Positions 1 to 7,807 of a stretch of 46,143 nucleotides of DNA are shown piece by piece. The notes below the pieces were generated by a model that saw only the letters and a list, made by a program, of their open reading frames with translations, did not search any database and was not told the DNA's origin. The DNA is from Gammaproteobacteria bacterium (GTDB lineage: Bacteria; Pseudomonadota; Gammaproteobacteria; Pseudomonadales; Azotimanducaceae), in assembly GCA_009841635.1 (NCBI GenBank), contig VXLJ01000033.1, positions 1 through 46,143 on the forward strand, read 5' to 3'. Position numbers and translations under genes: made by a program. Numbering within the stretch: position 1 is the first letter of the stretch; every line of letters starts with the position of its first letter.

Positions 1-60
1 AGGTTTGAATCTGCGCAGAACAGTTGTCTTGTTTAGGCAAGGTAGTAATTCCCAAATATC

Positions 61-1029
61 ATGCAAACCGGCGCATTTACAGGCTTTGAGGTTGAAGTTA
101 GAGAGCCTGGCATTGCTTGGATCACTTTCAATACGCCCGAACGACTCAATGGGCTTACCCAACCTATTAAGCGTGACTTGGTCGAAACGATCATTCAAGC
201 GCAAATGGACAACGCCGTGCGGATTCTCGTATTCACCGGTGAAGGGCGTGCATTCTGTGCTGGCGACGATATTTCCGGTCAAAACAAACCATTAGGCGGG
301 AACCCTCTGGTTCCACCCATCCCGCCTGGCCACGATACCGAGATCGGCACCTACGAAGGGCTTCGTCATCTTTCACAAACTGTCAATCTAGCGATACGCA
401 ATTGTGACAAACTCTGTATCGCTGCCATCAACGGGGTTGCCGTGCAGACTGGCATGACCTTAGCTTTGGCCTGCGACTATCGTATTGCTGCAGCGGGCGC
501 GCGTATTGGCAGCGCGACGCTCAGATTTGGCTTATTGCCTGACGAAGGCGGTCAATATCTGATGGTGCAGTTGATAGGCGTCGCCAAAACCATGGATTTC
601 TTGATGCGCAAGCGCATTGTGGAAGCGGAGGAAGCGTATGAATTAGGTTTGCTTCATGAAGTCGTGCCAGGCCCAGAACTGCTCGCGCGCGTCACCACGC
701 TCGCCGAGGAACTTGCCAATGGGCCACAAGTTGCCATGCGCTTGTTGAAGCGCTCCATTTATAACGCCTACGAGCTGTCATTTGAGCAGTCGCTCGACGA
801 AATCGCAGCGAAAACTGCAGTAACCGACCACCACTCTGATGCTCGCGAAGGTGGTACAGCGTTCCGTGAGAAACGCTCACCCAATTTCAATGCTTGGCTT
901 GGCGACGCACGTGAAGCGAATCTCGCCCAATTTCGAGCCAGCTACCAACGGATGTTGCGCGAGGCCCAACGGCTTGGGTTGGACGACAGTGCACTGAAAG
1001 CGTTAGCCGCAGACTATCCGCTCAGCTGA
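61..1029 (+). CDS. Enoyl-CoA hydratase/isomerase family protein
   Basis: A crotonase-fold protein of 322 residues, expected to act on an acyl-CoA thioester in the cytoplasm; the substrate cannot be told from sequence. The family core is clear: the N-terminal ERLNGLT strand-turn, the oxyanion-hole segment GRAFCAGDDISG (about residues 62-73), the INGVAVQTGMTLALACDYRIAA segment, and the LPDEGG loop where the catalytic Glu usually lies. The protein is about 60 residues longer than the usual 260, owing to a C-terminal extension rich in Arg, Ala and Leu after about residue 270. The ATG start is well bounded, because in-frame stops occur at 34, 43 and 46. It converges with the glutamine synthetase gene and stands alone in this window. 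The family is certain; the specific reaction is unknown. Confidence 0.93.
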   Translation: MQTGAFTGFEVEVREPGIAWITFNTPERLNGLTQPIKRDLVETIIQAQMDNAVRILVFTGEGRAFCAGDDISGQNKPLGGNPLVPPIPPGHDTEIGTYEGLRHLSQTVNLAIRNCDKLCIAAINGVAVQTGMTLALACDYRIAAAGARIGSATLRFGLLPDEGGQYLMVQLIGVAKTMDFLMRKRIVEAEEAYELGLLHEVVPGPELLARVTTLAEELANGPQVAMRLLKRSIYNAYELSFEQSLDEIAAKTAVTDHHSDAREGGTAFREKRSPNFNAWLGDAREANLAQFRASYQRMLREAQRLGLDDSALKALAADYPLS

Positions 1030-1049
1030 CACCCCGGCAAGTTCAGCCA

Positions 1050-1079
1050 GGTGCGACAAGCCAGCGAGCTCGTCGCACC
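1050..1079. terminator. Hairpin between convergent genes, possible terminator
   Basis: GGTGCGAC and GTCGCACC form a perfect 8-bp inverted repeat with a 14-nt loop, in the 72-bp gap between two converging genes. Neither strand has a U-tract after the stem, so this is not a classical intrinsic terminator. A bidirectional 3' end-stabilising hairpin is plausible. Confidence 0.4.
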
Positions 1080-1101
1080 CGACTGCGAGGCAGATTTAGT
1101 G

Positions 1102-2112
1102 TTACGCGAGCGCTTCTTTCGTGGTTTTGACGATGGCTGAAGCGACTTTGTAGGGGTCGGCATTAGAGGCCGGCCGGCGATCTTCCAGTCGACCTTTCCA
1201 ACCTGCTTCGAACGTCGCGGCAGGAATGCGAATGGATGCACCACGATCATAAAGACCGTAGCTAAATTGGTGAATCGACTGCGTTTCGTGCCGGCCTGTT
1301 AAGCGCTGGTCGTTATCGGCGCCGTATACCTGAATGTGCCGCTCAATATTCTCGCCAAATTTCTCGCAGATTTTGGTGAAGAGGTCTTCTTGACCTTCGT
1401 CGCGCATGATCCCATTTGAGAAGTTCGCGTGCATGCCAGATCCATTCCAATCGGTGTCGCCTAGCGGTTTGGGATGCCAGTTAATACCGTACCCATAGCG
1501 CTCAGCGTTGCGTTCAGCTAGATAACGAGCGATCCATGTTTCATCGCCGGCTGCCTTCGCGCCTTTTGAAAACACCTGGAATTCCCATTGTCCCGCGGCA
1601 ACCTCAGCATTGATTCCTTCGACATTCAAGCCGGCATCCAAGCACTGGTCGAGATGGGCGTCTACACATTCGCGGCCGAATGCGTTTTGTGCACCTACGG
1701 AGCAGTAGTACGGGCCTTGTGGACGTGGAAACCCCTTGTTTGGGAATCCTGGTGGCAGTTCTGTTTTCGTATCCCACAGGAAATATTCCTGCTCGAAGCC
1801 AAACCAAAAATCATCGTCGTCATCGTCGATGGTAGCCCGGCCGTTGGATGCATGGGGTGTACCATCGGCATTCAAGACCTCGGTCATGACCAAGAAACCA
1901 TTGCGGCGTGCCGGATCAGGGAATACCGCAACCGGCTTTAGCAATAAATCTGACGTGCTGCCTTCTGCTTGTTCCGTCGAACTCCCGTCGAACGCCCACA
2001 TGGGCGCAGATTGCAACTGGCCGTCGAAGTCGTTTTCGATCCGCGTCTTTGACCGTAGGCTTTGCGTGGGTGCTTGCCCATCCAGCCAAATGTACTCAAG
2101 TTTGAATTTCAT
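1102..2112 (-). CDS. glnII: Glutamine synthetase, type II (GSII)
   Basis: Catalyses ATP-dependent amidation of glutamate to glutamine in the cytoplasm. At 336 residues it is the short, eukaryote-like GSII form, not the 470-residue GlnA. Family motifs in order: FDGSST near residue 41, FGFEQEYF near 104, AGQWEFQVF, NGSGMHANFSN (ammonia and glutamate site), HETQSIHQFSYG with RGASIRIP (ATP and phosphate-binding Arg), and LEDRRPASNADPY near the C-terminus. A run of six Asp (residues 96-101) precedes the FGFEQEY motif. GSII lacks the adenylylation control of GlnA and is typically controlled by transcription, which agrees with the sigma-54 promoter and NtrC-like sites upstream. GSII is known from rhizobia, actinomycetes and scattered proteobacteria, so transfer is possible. 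Confidence 0.95.
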   Translation of the reverse strand: MKFKLEYIWLDGQAPTQSLRSKTRIENDFDGQLQSAPMWAFDGSSTEQAEGSTSDLLLKPVAVFPDPARRNGFLVMTEVLNADGTPHASNGRATIDDDDDDFWFGFEQEYFLWDTKTELPPGFPNKGFPRPQGPYYCSVGAQNAFGRECVDAHLDQCLDAGLNVEGINAEVAAGQWEFQVFSKGAKAAGDETWIARYLAERNAERYGYGINWHPKPLGDTDWNGSGMHANFSNGIMRDEGQEDLFTKICEKFGENIERHIQVYGADNDQRLTGRHETQSIHQFSYGLYDRGASIRIPAATFEAGWKGRLEDRRPASNADPYKVASAIVKTTKEALA

Positions 2113-2166
2113 GTTGTTGTTGCCTCGCGAAAATGGTTGTGTGGTGGTTGAAATCGCGGGATTTTA

Positions 2167-2182
2167 TGCAAATATCGTGCCA
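2167..2182 (-). promoter_or_regulatory. Sigma-54 (RpoN) promoter of glnII
   Basis: On the minus strand this reads TGGCACGATATTTGCA, an exact match to the sigma-54 consensus TGGCACRNNNNTTGCW with the -24 GG and -12 GC in place. It lies about 55-70 bp upstream of the glnII start codon and points at it. This implies nitrogen-responsive, activator-dependent transcription. Confidence 0.88.
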
Positions 2183-2234
2183 GCAAGCGTAGCGTGCTTA
2201 ATTTCTACGTTTTTCCGTGTTTTCATCACCTTGT

Positions 2235-2272
2235 TGCACAACAATTGAGCAGCATTGCTCAACTTTTGTGCA
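2235..2272 (-). promoter_or_regulatory. Paired NtrC-like enhancer sites upstream of glnII
   Basis: Two 17-bp dyads occur at 2235-2251 (plus strand TGCACAACAATTGAGCA) and 2256-2272 (plus strand TGCTCAACTTTTGTGCA). Each matches the NtrC half-site pattern TGCAC-N7-GTGCA except for one base in one arm. The two are mirror images, so the whole 38 bp is a large imperfect palindrome. Their centres are 21 bp apart, about two helical turns, and they sit about 55-90 bp upstream of the sigma-54 promoter, the normal place for NtrC enhancers. That NtrC binds here is inferred. Confidence 0.7.
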
Positions 2273-2292
2273 AAGGTTTAAAGGTGTTTAGC

Positions 2293-3582
2293 TTAGTGTT
2301 TGATGGGTTCGTCGTCGTACTCGCCGTCGTAATCCGGCATCGCTTCATCCAGCAACATGTCCGTAAGCATGTCCCTCACGCCAGCGTCTGCAGGCTCAAC
2401 AATCGCCTGGTGCACCAGGGTCTTTAACTCGCGTCGAATTGGATACGTAGACGAAGGTAACAGCTGCGTCATGAACACGACGGTAATCAGGTCTTGTGGG
2501 TTTATCCAAAAATAGGTGCTAGCCGCGCCGCCCCAACCTGCACACCCGTATACATCGAGCACTGCTGAATTTTGTGGATCGACAACCACCGAAAACCCTA
2601 GACCGAACCCAACGCCAGCAAACGATGTCTCGGCGAACACTGACTGTCCCATGGCTGCCAGATCAGCGTGGTGAGGAAGATGGTTGCTCATCATGTACTC
2701 GCGTGTTCGCAAGCCTAACATGCAATCTTCCCCGTCGATGGCGAGCATCGCGTTGGCGAAGGCTGCATAGTCGTCGATCGTGCTCACCATCCCACCACCA
2801 CCAGACAGATAGCTAGGTCGATGGTGATATGCGGAGCTTGTAGGATCGTCTTGAAGCTTGTAGCCGCTAGGGTCGTAGCTGTAGCACGCCGCGAGCAAGT
2901 CCCGATCGCTAGGCTTGACTTTAAACCCGCTATGTGACATCCCTGCTGGCTGCAGAACGTTCTTGTCAATGTAGGAGTCCAGCGGCTCACCGCTGAAGTA
3001 CTCAACCAAATAGCCACAAACGTCTGTGGCCACGCTGTAGTGCCAACGCGAACCAGGATCAAATAACAATGGCGTCTCAGCGAGCGCGTCAACCATATCC
3101 TGAAGCGTTCGTCCGCGTCCCCCACCTACTTGCTTTTCACGATACAGCGTATCGACCGGATGGTTTTGCATAAAGCCATAAGTTAACCCGGAAGTGTGGG
3201 TCAAAAGGTGCTTTATCGTCATTGGTTCCGTCAACTCGCGTGTCTGCATAGACGCGCCGTCGCCGCTCTCGTATACGCGTAACTGCTTCCAAGACGGAAT
3301 GTAATCGCTCACGGGATCGTCTAATTGAAACATGCCTCGTTCGTATAAGGTCATCAGGGCGACGCTCGTGATGGGTTTTGTCATCGAATAGATGCGAAAC
3401 ACTGTGTCACGTGCGATCGGCGTCTTCCGCTCAACATCTGCATACCCGGTGTCAAAGTAATACACCGGCTCGTTTAACCGCGTGACGAGAATGGATGCAC
3501 CCGGCAATTTGCCACTCGCTACATACTTTTCTAGGTGTTCGCCGATTCTTGCCAAACGAACTTCAGACATGCCATTTAGCAT
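2293..3582 (-). CDS. Serine hydrolase, class C beta-lactamase fold (EstB-like)
   Basis: A 429-residue protein of the beta-lactamase/penicillin-binding-protein superfamily. The nucleophile motif SMTK is at about residues 66-69 (SxxK) and the YxN-equivalent is Tyr182 in HYSVATD. A Gly-rich GWGGAAS segment stands where the KTG or HxG motif is usual, a pattern seen in EstB-type esterases and related hydrolases. There is no signal peptide, so it is probably a cytoplasmic esterase or amidase and not an antibiotic-resistance enzyme. The ATG at 3582 or the one four codons downstream (MSEV) could be the start. It is transcribed toward the glnII control region. The substrate is unknown. Confidence 0.88.
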   Translation of the reverse strand: MLNGMSEVRLARIGEHLEKYVASGKLPGASILVTRLNEPVYYFDTGYADVERKTPIARDTVFRIYSMTKPITSVALMTLYERGMFQLDDPVSDYIPSWKQLRVYESGDGASMQTRELTEPMTIKHLLTHTSGLTYGFMQNHPVDTLYREKQVGGGRGRTLQDMVDALAETPLLFDPGSRWHYSVATDVCGYLVEYFSGEPLDSYIDKNVLQPAGMSHSGFKVKPSDRDLLAACYSYDPSGYKLQDDPTSSAYHHRPSYLSGGGGMVSTIDDYAAFANAMLAIDGEDCMLGLRTREYMMSNHLPHHADLAAMGQSVFAETSFAGVGFGLGFSVVVDPQNSAVLDVYGCAGWGGAASTYFWINPQDLITVVFMTQLLPSSTYPIRRELKTLVHQAIVEPADAGVRDMLTDMLLDEAMPDYDGEYDDEPIKH

Positions 3583-3753
3583 TACGCGTTAATCTCCATA
3601 GGTCGATTTAGTGCAACATCTGCGACGCGATCGAAAGCAAGCTCAACCTGATCGCCTAATCCGCACAACTAGTTGGTGCGCCGCCATCCATTTACCCACA
3701 CTTGCGAATCAGGCGATCCGCCTTAAATTCAGCGTGAGTTTAAACCTAGTCTA

Positions 3754-4755
3754 ATGAACATTGGCTTCGCGGGCACACCTGCGTTTGCAGCCACGATTTT
3801 AGACGCGTTATGCGCCTCGCAACATAATGTGGCATTGGTCTTGTCACAACCAGAACGCCGTACAGGACGTGGCCAGAAACTCACCCCCAGCTATGTAGCG
3901 AAGCTCGCAGCAACCAACGATATTCCTGTCCACACACCAACGCGGCTACGCGGATTCCACCCTGTTATTGAATCGCTCGATGTATTAGTTGTTGCAGCCT
4001 ATGGGATGTTGTTGCCGGATTCCATGCTGCAAGCCCCTCGATTGGGTTGCCTCAACGTTCATGCATCGTTGTTGCCACGCTGGCGCGGTGCAGCGCCGAT
4101 TGAACACGCCATTCTTCACGGCGATCATGAAACCGGCGTCTCGATCGTACAAATGACTGCGAAACTCGATGCGGGTCCCGTCTATCTGACCAAACCGCTC
4201 GCACTAACGTCAAACAGCACCACCGCATCCGTCACAACCGATCTTGCTCATATAGGGGCGTCCGCACTACTTGAGACGCTCGATCAAGCGGATAAACACG
4301 GTAGTTTTGGGCAAGCCGTCGAGCAAGATGAAGCCCAAGTAACCTTCGCGCCCAAAATCCCTGCTAGTGCCGGGCAAATCGACTGGTCTGAGTCGGCGCA
4401 ACAGGTCGCTCGACACATCCGCGCTTTTCATGGCCGCGACATGGCTTTCTCCTTTTTGCCTTACAACGGGCGGAAGGTTCGAGTTCGCGTACTCGAAGCT
4501 GAGATTTGGGATCGTAGCGAATCAAACGTCTACAAATCCCGAGAGGCCGGCAAGCTGCCACCAGGCACCATCGTCGCTCACGCGATAGGCCCGATCATTA
4601 GCTGCGGTTCAGCGTGCTTGCGCCTGCTAACGCTTCAATTGAGTGTCGGTAAAGGACGCCCAATGTCTGGGCGCGATGCGATCAATGGGTATGCCGATAT
4701 TTGGCGAATCGGCGGATGCTTCGAAGCAGTCAGTGGCGCAACGCCACGTGCGTAG
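3754..4755 (+). CDS. fmt: Methionyl-tRNA formyltransferase
   Basis: Formylates initiator Met-tRNA using 10-formyl-tetrahydrofolate. The N-terminal Rossmann-like domain begins FAGTPAFAA. The formyl-transfer centre is present as NVHASLLPRWRGAAP (about residues 101-115, with the family Asn and His) followed by MTAKLDAGPV carrying the catalytic Asp. The C-terminal tRNA-binding barrel runs from about residue 205 (PKIPASAGQIDW). At 333 residues the length is normal. The gene overlaps rsmB, as in the classic fmt-rsmB pair. The usual upstream partner def (peptide deformylase) is absent from this window. Confidence 0.97.
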   Translation: MNIGFAGTPAFAATILDALCASQHNVALVLSQPERRTGRGQKLTPSYVAKLAATNDIPVHTPTRLRGFHPVIESLDVLVVAAYGMLLPDSMLQAPRLGCLNVHASLLPRWRGAAPIEHAILHGDHETGVSIVQMTAKLDAGPVYLTKPLALTSNSTTASVTTDLAHIGASALLETLDQADKHGSFGQAVEQDEAQVTFAPKIPASAGQIDWSESAQQVARHIRAFHGRDMAFSFLPYNGRKVRVRVLEAEIWDRSESNVYKSREAGKLPPGTIVAHAIGPIISCGSACLRLLTLQLSVGKGRPMSGRDAINGYADIWRIGGCFEAVSGATPRA

Positions 4756-6025
4756 CGACGAGATTGCCCTAGCAGCACGTTTGCTGACTCGCGTGTTGCG
4801 CGGCGATAACTTGGAAGTGGTCATCCATAGACATGGCGGTCAAGCTGCGACTCCTCGCATTACCGCTTGGCTATACGGTTCGTGCCGGCATTTCTTTTCA
4901 CTTAGCGAGCAACTAACTCGTCTCTGCCATATCCCGCTGGCGAAGTTGGACTACGACGTGCTGGCCGTGCTGTTATTAGGTGCCTATCAGCTCATTCACA
5001 GCGACGCAAAACGCCATGCGATCGTGTCAGAATCCGTCGCCGCAACCACGATCTTGCGCAAATCCGCCGCTGGGTTGGTGAATGCCGTACTCCGCAAGAT
5101 TGATACCGCATACGAACCTGAAACAACTGTGGGGCAGCTGGAACTGCCTGATTGGTTTATCGCAGAGTTTCGTGCGACGTACGGTGAAAGCTTGCTGCAG
5201 CAACTTGCGGCGAGCATGATGACGCGTGCCCCACTGAGCCTACGCGTTAACCAAACCAAAATCGACCCGATGTCGTTTCAAGGCGCACTGTGGGAGCAAG
5301 GCATTGCATTTGTCGAACTATATCGGCCTAGCACGATACGTCTTTGCAAACCACGACCCATTGCCTCAATTCCCGGTTATGCAGAAGGTTGGTTTGCAGT
5401 CCAGGACGCGAACGCACAGTTAGCTGTGCATGCATTGCAAGTAGAACCGGGTATGCATGTGTTAGACGCTTGTGCGGCACCAGGCAATAAAACGCTGCAA
5501 TTGCTTGAGCGTGCTGCAAACTTAACCGCGCTAGATGCGGATGCGTCCCGAGGTGCGTGGCTCAAAACTGAAAGCCAACGTCTCGGGATGCAAATTTCGA
5601 TAGAAACCGCCGATGCAACAACGCGGAGTTGGTGGGATGGCGAACCGTTTGATCGCATCCTGATTGACGCCCCGTGCTCGGCCACCGGCACCATTGCGAG
5701 ACATCCTGACGTAAAAATGCACCGCGCCCAGGACCAATTGCCACTGCTTGCGAATCTACAAGAACGCTTGTTGAACAACCTTTGGGAACTGCTCAGTGAG
5801 AACGGCTTATTGGTTTACTGCACCTGTTCTCTACTGCGGCAGGAAAACGAGTACGTTATCAGCGAATTCATAGCTCAACACCGGGACGTTCAAGTAGAAG
5901 CCATATCGGAGGGTGCGCCAGGCAATCCACTCTCACAAAAAATGGCTCATGGCGTTCAGCTATTCCCAGATCCGAATTGGGGTGACGGCTTTTATGTCTC
6001 TAAACTTCGAAAACTAGCAGCTTAA
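4733..6025 (+). CDS. rsmB: 16S rRNA (cytosine-967-C5)-methyltransferase
   Basis: SAM-dependent m5C methylase of 16S rRNA position 967. It has an N-terminal NusB-like domain followed by a Rossmann methylase with VLDACAAPGNKT (SAM loop), the DAPCSATGTIARHPDVK motif and the catalytic YCTCSLL Cys. The reading frame opens at a GTG at 4643, deep inside fmt. Alignment with the usual N-terminus (RSxxxxAA) places the true start at the GTG at 4733 or 4748, just before the fmt stop, so I chose 4733. The overlap with fmt implies translational coupling. The protein would be 430 residues, normal for the family. Confidence 0.94.
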   Translation: MAQRHVRSDEIALAARLLTRVLRGDNLEVVIHRHGGQAATPRITAWLYGSCRHFFSLSEQLTRLCHIPLAKLDYDVLAVLLLGAYQLIHSDAKRHAIVSESVAATTILRKSAAGLVNAVLRKIDTAYEPETTVGQLELPDWFIAEFRATYGESLLQQLAASMMTRAPLSLRVNQTKIDPMSFQGALWEQGIAFVELYRPSTIRLCKPRPIASIPGYAEGWFAVQDANAQLAVHALQVEPGMHVLDACAAPGNKTLQLLERAANLTALDADASRGAWLKTESQRLGMQISIETADATTRSWWDGEPFDRILIDAPCSATGTIARHPDVKMHRAQDQLPLLANLQERLLNNLWELLSENGLLVYCTCSLLRQENEYVISEFIAQHRDVQVEAISEGAPGNPLSQKMAHGVQLFPDPNWGDGFYVSKLRKLAA

Positions 6026-6364
6026 ATAGCGCTGTGCCTAGGAATGAGATTGGCGTTTTAATCCATTTGACGTCCGCTCTCATCGAGTGCGCTTGCGAGC
6101 GTCCAAGCTAATCTCCTCTCATCCTTGGATTAAATAAAAAGAAAATACGCACTAATCGGTTTCACTCTCTCGCTTTGTTTCACAACAGCGTAGCCGCCAG
6201 TTTAGTACTCTTTGCCGAATTTGTACCCGTGACAGTGCGTAAAAGTCACCAACTCGGTAACTTTCTAGCGTTCAAGCGATGAATGACTACCCGAGACCGC
6301 GCGTCAAACCTTTTTGGCTGGTCGGTTCCTGCATCCCTAGTCCGTTACAACCTGTTATTCGATC
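6026..6364. other. Intergenic region rsmB-trkA with paired inverted repeats
   Basis: 339 bp without a gene. A 9-bp inverted repeat (TTTAATCCA at 6057-6065, TGGATTAAA at 6126-6134) brackets a segment with further pairing potential, including CGCT-tgcg-AGCG near 6092-6103. The right arm runs into an A-rich stretch, AAATAAAAAG. It may be the rsmB transcript end or a small structured RNA. The trkA promoter should lie in the remaining 230 bp, but I see no consensus boxes there. Confidence 0.35.
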
Positions 6365-7807
6365 ATGAATGTGCTCATCCTCGGTGCGGGTCAAGTCGGG
6401 CGGACTGTGCTGAAGACGCTGTCGGCCGACCCTAACATGACGATAACCATGGTCGACATCGATGGACAAGCGCTGGAGGACCTGGGCAATGTTCATTCCT
6501 GCAACACCATTACTGGACATGCGTCTAGTCCAAATGTGTTGCGAAAAGCAGGCATCGAGGACGCGGATGCCCTCATTGCGGTGACCGCATCGGATGAGGT
6601 GAATCTGATCGCATGCCAAGTGGCCCTGACGTTGCACGATACGCCGCGGCGCATCGCTCGCATTCGCAATATCAATTACCTCAAGGATGGCCACGAGCGG
6701 CTGTTTGCGAGTGGCGGTATCCCCGTCGACGAGCCGATCAGCCCTGAGTTAGCCGTTGTTGAGCATCTCACGAAACTCATCTCGTTTCAAGGTGCGCACT
6801 ACGTGACCGAGTTCGCCGATGGCAACCTCATTATGACGTGTAGCCAGATTCATCCGGATAGCCACTTGGTCGACGTAGCTGCCGCAGAAGTCAGCCACGT
6901 GACCTCAAATCGGGTTGACGTCGTTGGCTTGGTTCGTGACGCCAAACTGTTGCCTAATTTGGGCGCACAGACCCTTAGGGCGAATGACATAGCTTTTATA
7001 TTGGGCACAGCGAGCGATATGCACGCGCGGGCTCAAGGCTTAAGTGGTCTTCTAAAACCCGATCGCAGTATTGTGATCGGCGGCGGCGGCAACATTGGCA
7101 TGCAGCTTGCGGCGAACATCCAAAAGCTCAAGCCTACACGGACCTTGAAGATCATCGAGCCGAACGAAGAACGCGCGGCTCAACTCGGCGCAGTGCTCAA
7201 GACCGGCATAAATCTCGACGTTTTACACGGAGATGCAACGAGCGAAGACTTTCTACGCGCCAACGACGTGAACGATTCCGATCTGTATTGCGCCGTCACC
7301 AACAATGATCTTGCAAATATTGTCTCGTCACTTTCCGCCACGCGCCTAAACGTCAAACGGACGCTGACGCTCGTGCAGCAGGTGCACTACCTCGAGTCCC
7401 TGGCCAACGCTGGCTTGGGCATTCTCATTTCACCGCAGCAAGTCACCGCGAACATCATCCAAGGACTCGTGCGTGAAAACACCGTGACGGCGTTTCGCCA
7501 TTTACCTACGTTCAACCTCGACGTGATTGAACTAAAGGTGCAAGGCAATCCTGAAACCAGCCGTGTCGTTGGAAAACTGCCATCCCAGCTCAAGTTGCCT
7601 AAAGGGGTTCACTGGGCTTGCCTTGTTCGCAATGCGGAAGCAGTGGAACCCGCCGGGAGTGGCGCAAATGTTGAGCTGTATCCAATCCTCGGCGAACGCG
7701 CGGTGGATTTGCTTGATGGCGACCGAGCCATCTTGATTACCGAAAATAGCAAAGCGACTAACGCCGTCGAGCAGTTGTTCCGCGCCAAAGCCATCAAGCT
7801 CTTCTAA
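6365..7807 (+). CDS. trkA: Trk potassium uptake regulatory subunit TrkA
   Basis: Peripheral cytoplasmic subunit that gates the TrkH potassium channel in response to nucleotides. It has two tandem RCK units, each with an NAD-binding Rossmann fold: GAGQVGRTV at residues 7-15 with the acidic strand end MVDID, and GGGGNIGMQLA near residue 240 with KIIEPNEERA. Each fold is followed by a TrkA-C domain. At 480 residues it is close to the 458 of E. coli. Its stop overlaps the trkH ATG (TAATG), so the two subunits are translationally coupled. Confidence 0.97.
   Translation: MNVLILGAGQVGRTVLKTLSADPNMTITMVDIDGQALEDLGNVHSCNTITGHASSPNVLRKAGIEDADALIAVTASDEVNLIACQVALTLHDTPRRIARIRNINYLKDGHERLFASGGIPVDEPISPELAVVEHLTKLISFQGAHYVTEFADGNLIMTCSQIHPDSHLVDVAAAEVSHVTSNRVDVVGLVRDAKLLPNLGAQTLRANDIAFILGTASDMHARAQGLSGLLKPDRSIVIGGGGNIGMQLAANIQKLKPTRTLKIIEPNEERAAQLGAVLKTGINLDVLHGDATSEDFLRANDVNDSDLYCAVTNNDLANIVSSLSATRLNVKRTLTLVQQVHYLESLANAGLGILISPQQVTANIIQGLVRENTVTAFRHLPTFNLDVIELKVQGNPETSRVVGKLPSQLKLPKGVHWACLVRNAEAVEPAGSGANVELYPILGERAVDLLDGDRAILITENSKATNAVEQLFRAKAIKLF

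Noticed and set aside
5-295. Overlapping frame at the left edge
   Set aside because: It is in a different frame from the crotonase gene and has no family resemblance; the crotonase frame is clearly the coding one.
3687-3699. DnaA-box-like TTACCCACA upstream of fmt
   Set aside because: One mismatch to consensus and isolated in an ordinary intergenic region; expected by chance at this frequency.
6160-6180. parS-like TGTTTCACAACA upstream of trkA
   Set aside because: It has the left arm only and lacks the central CGTG and the right arm.
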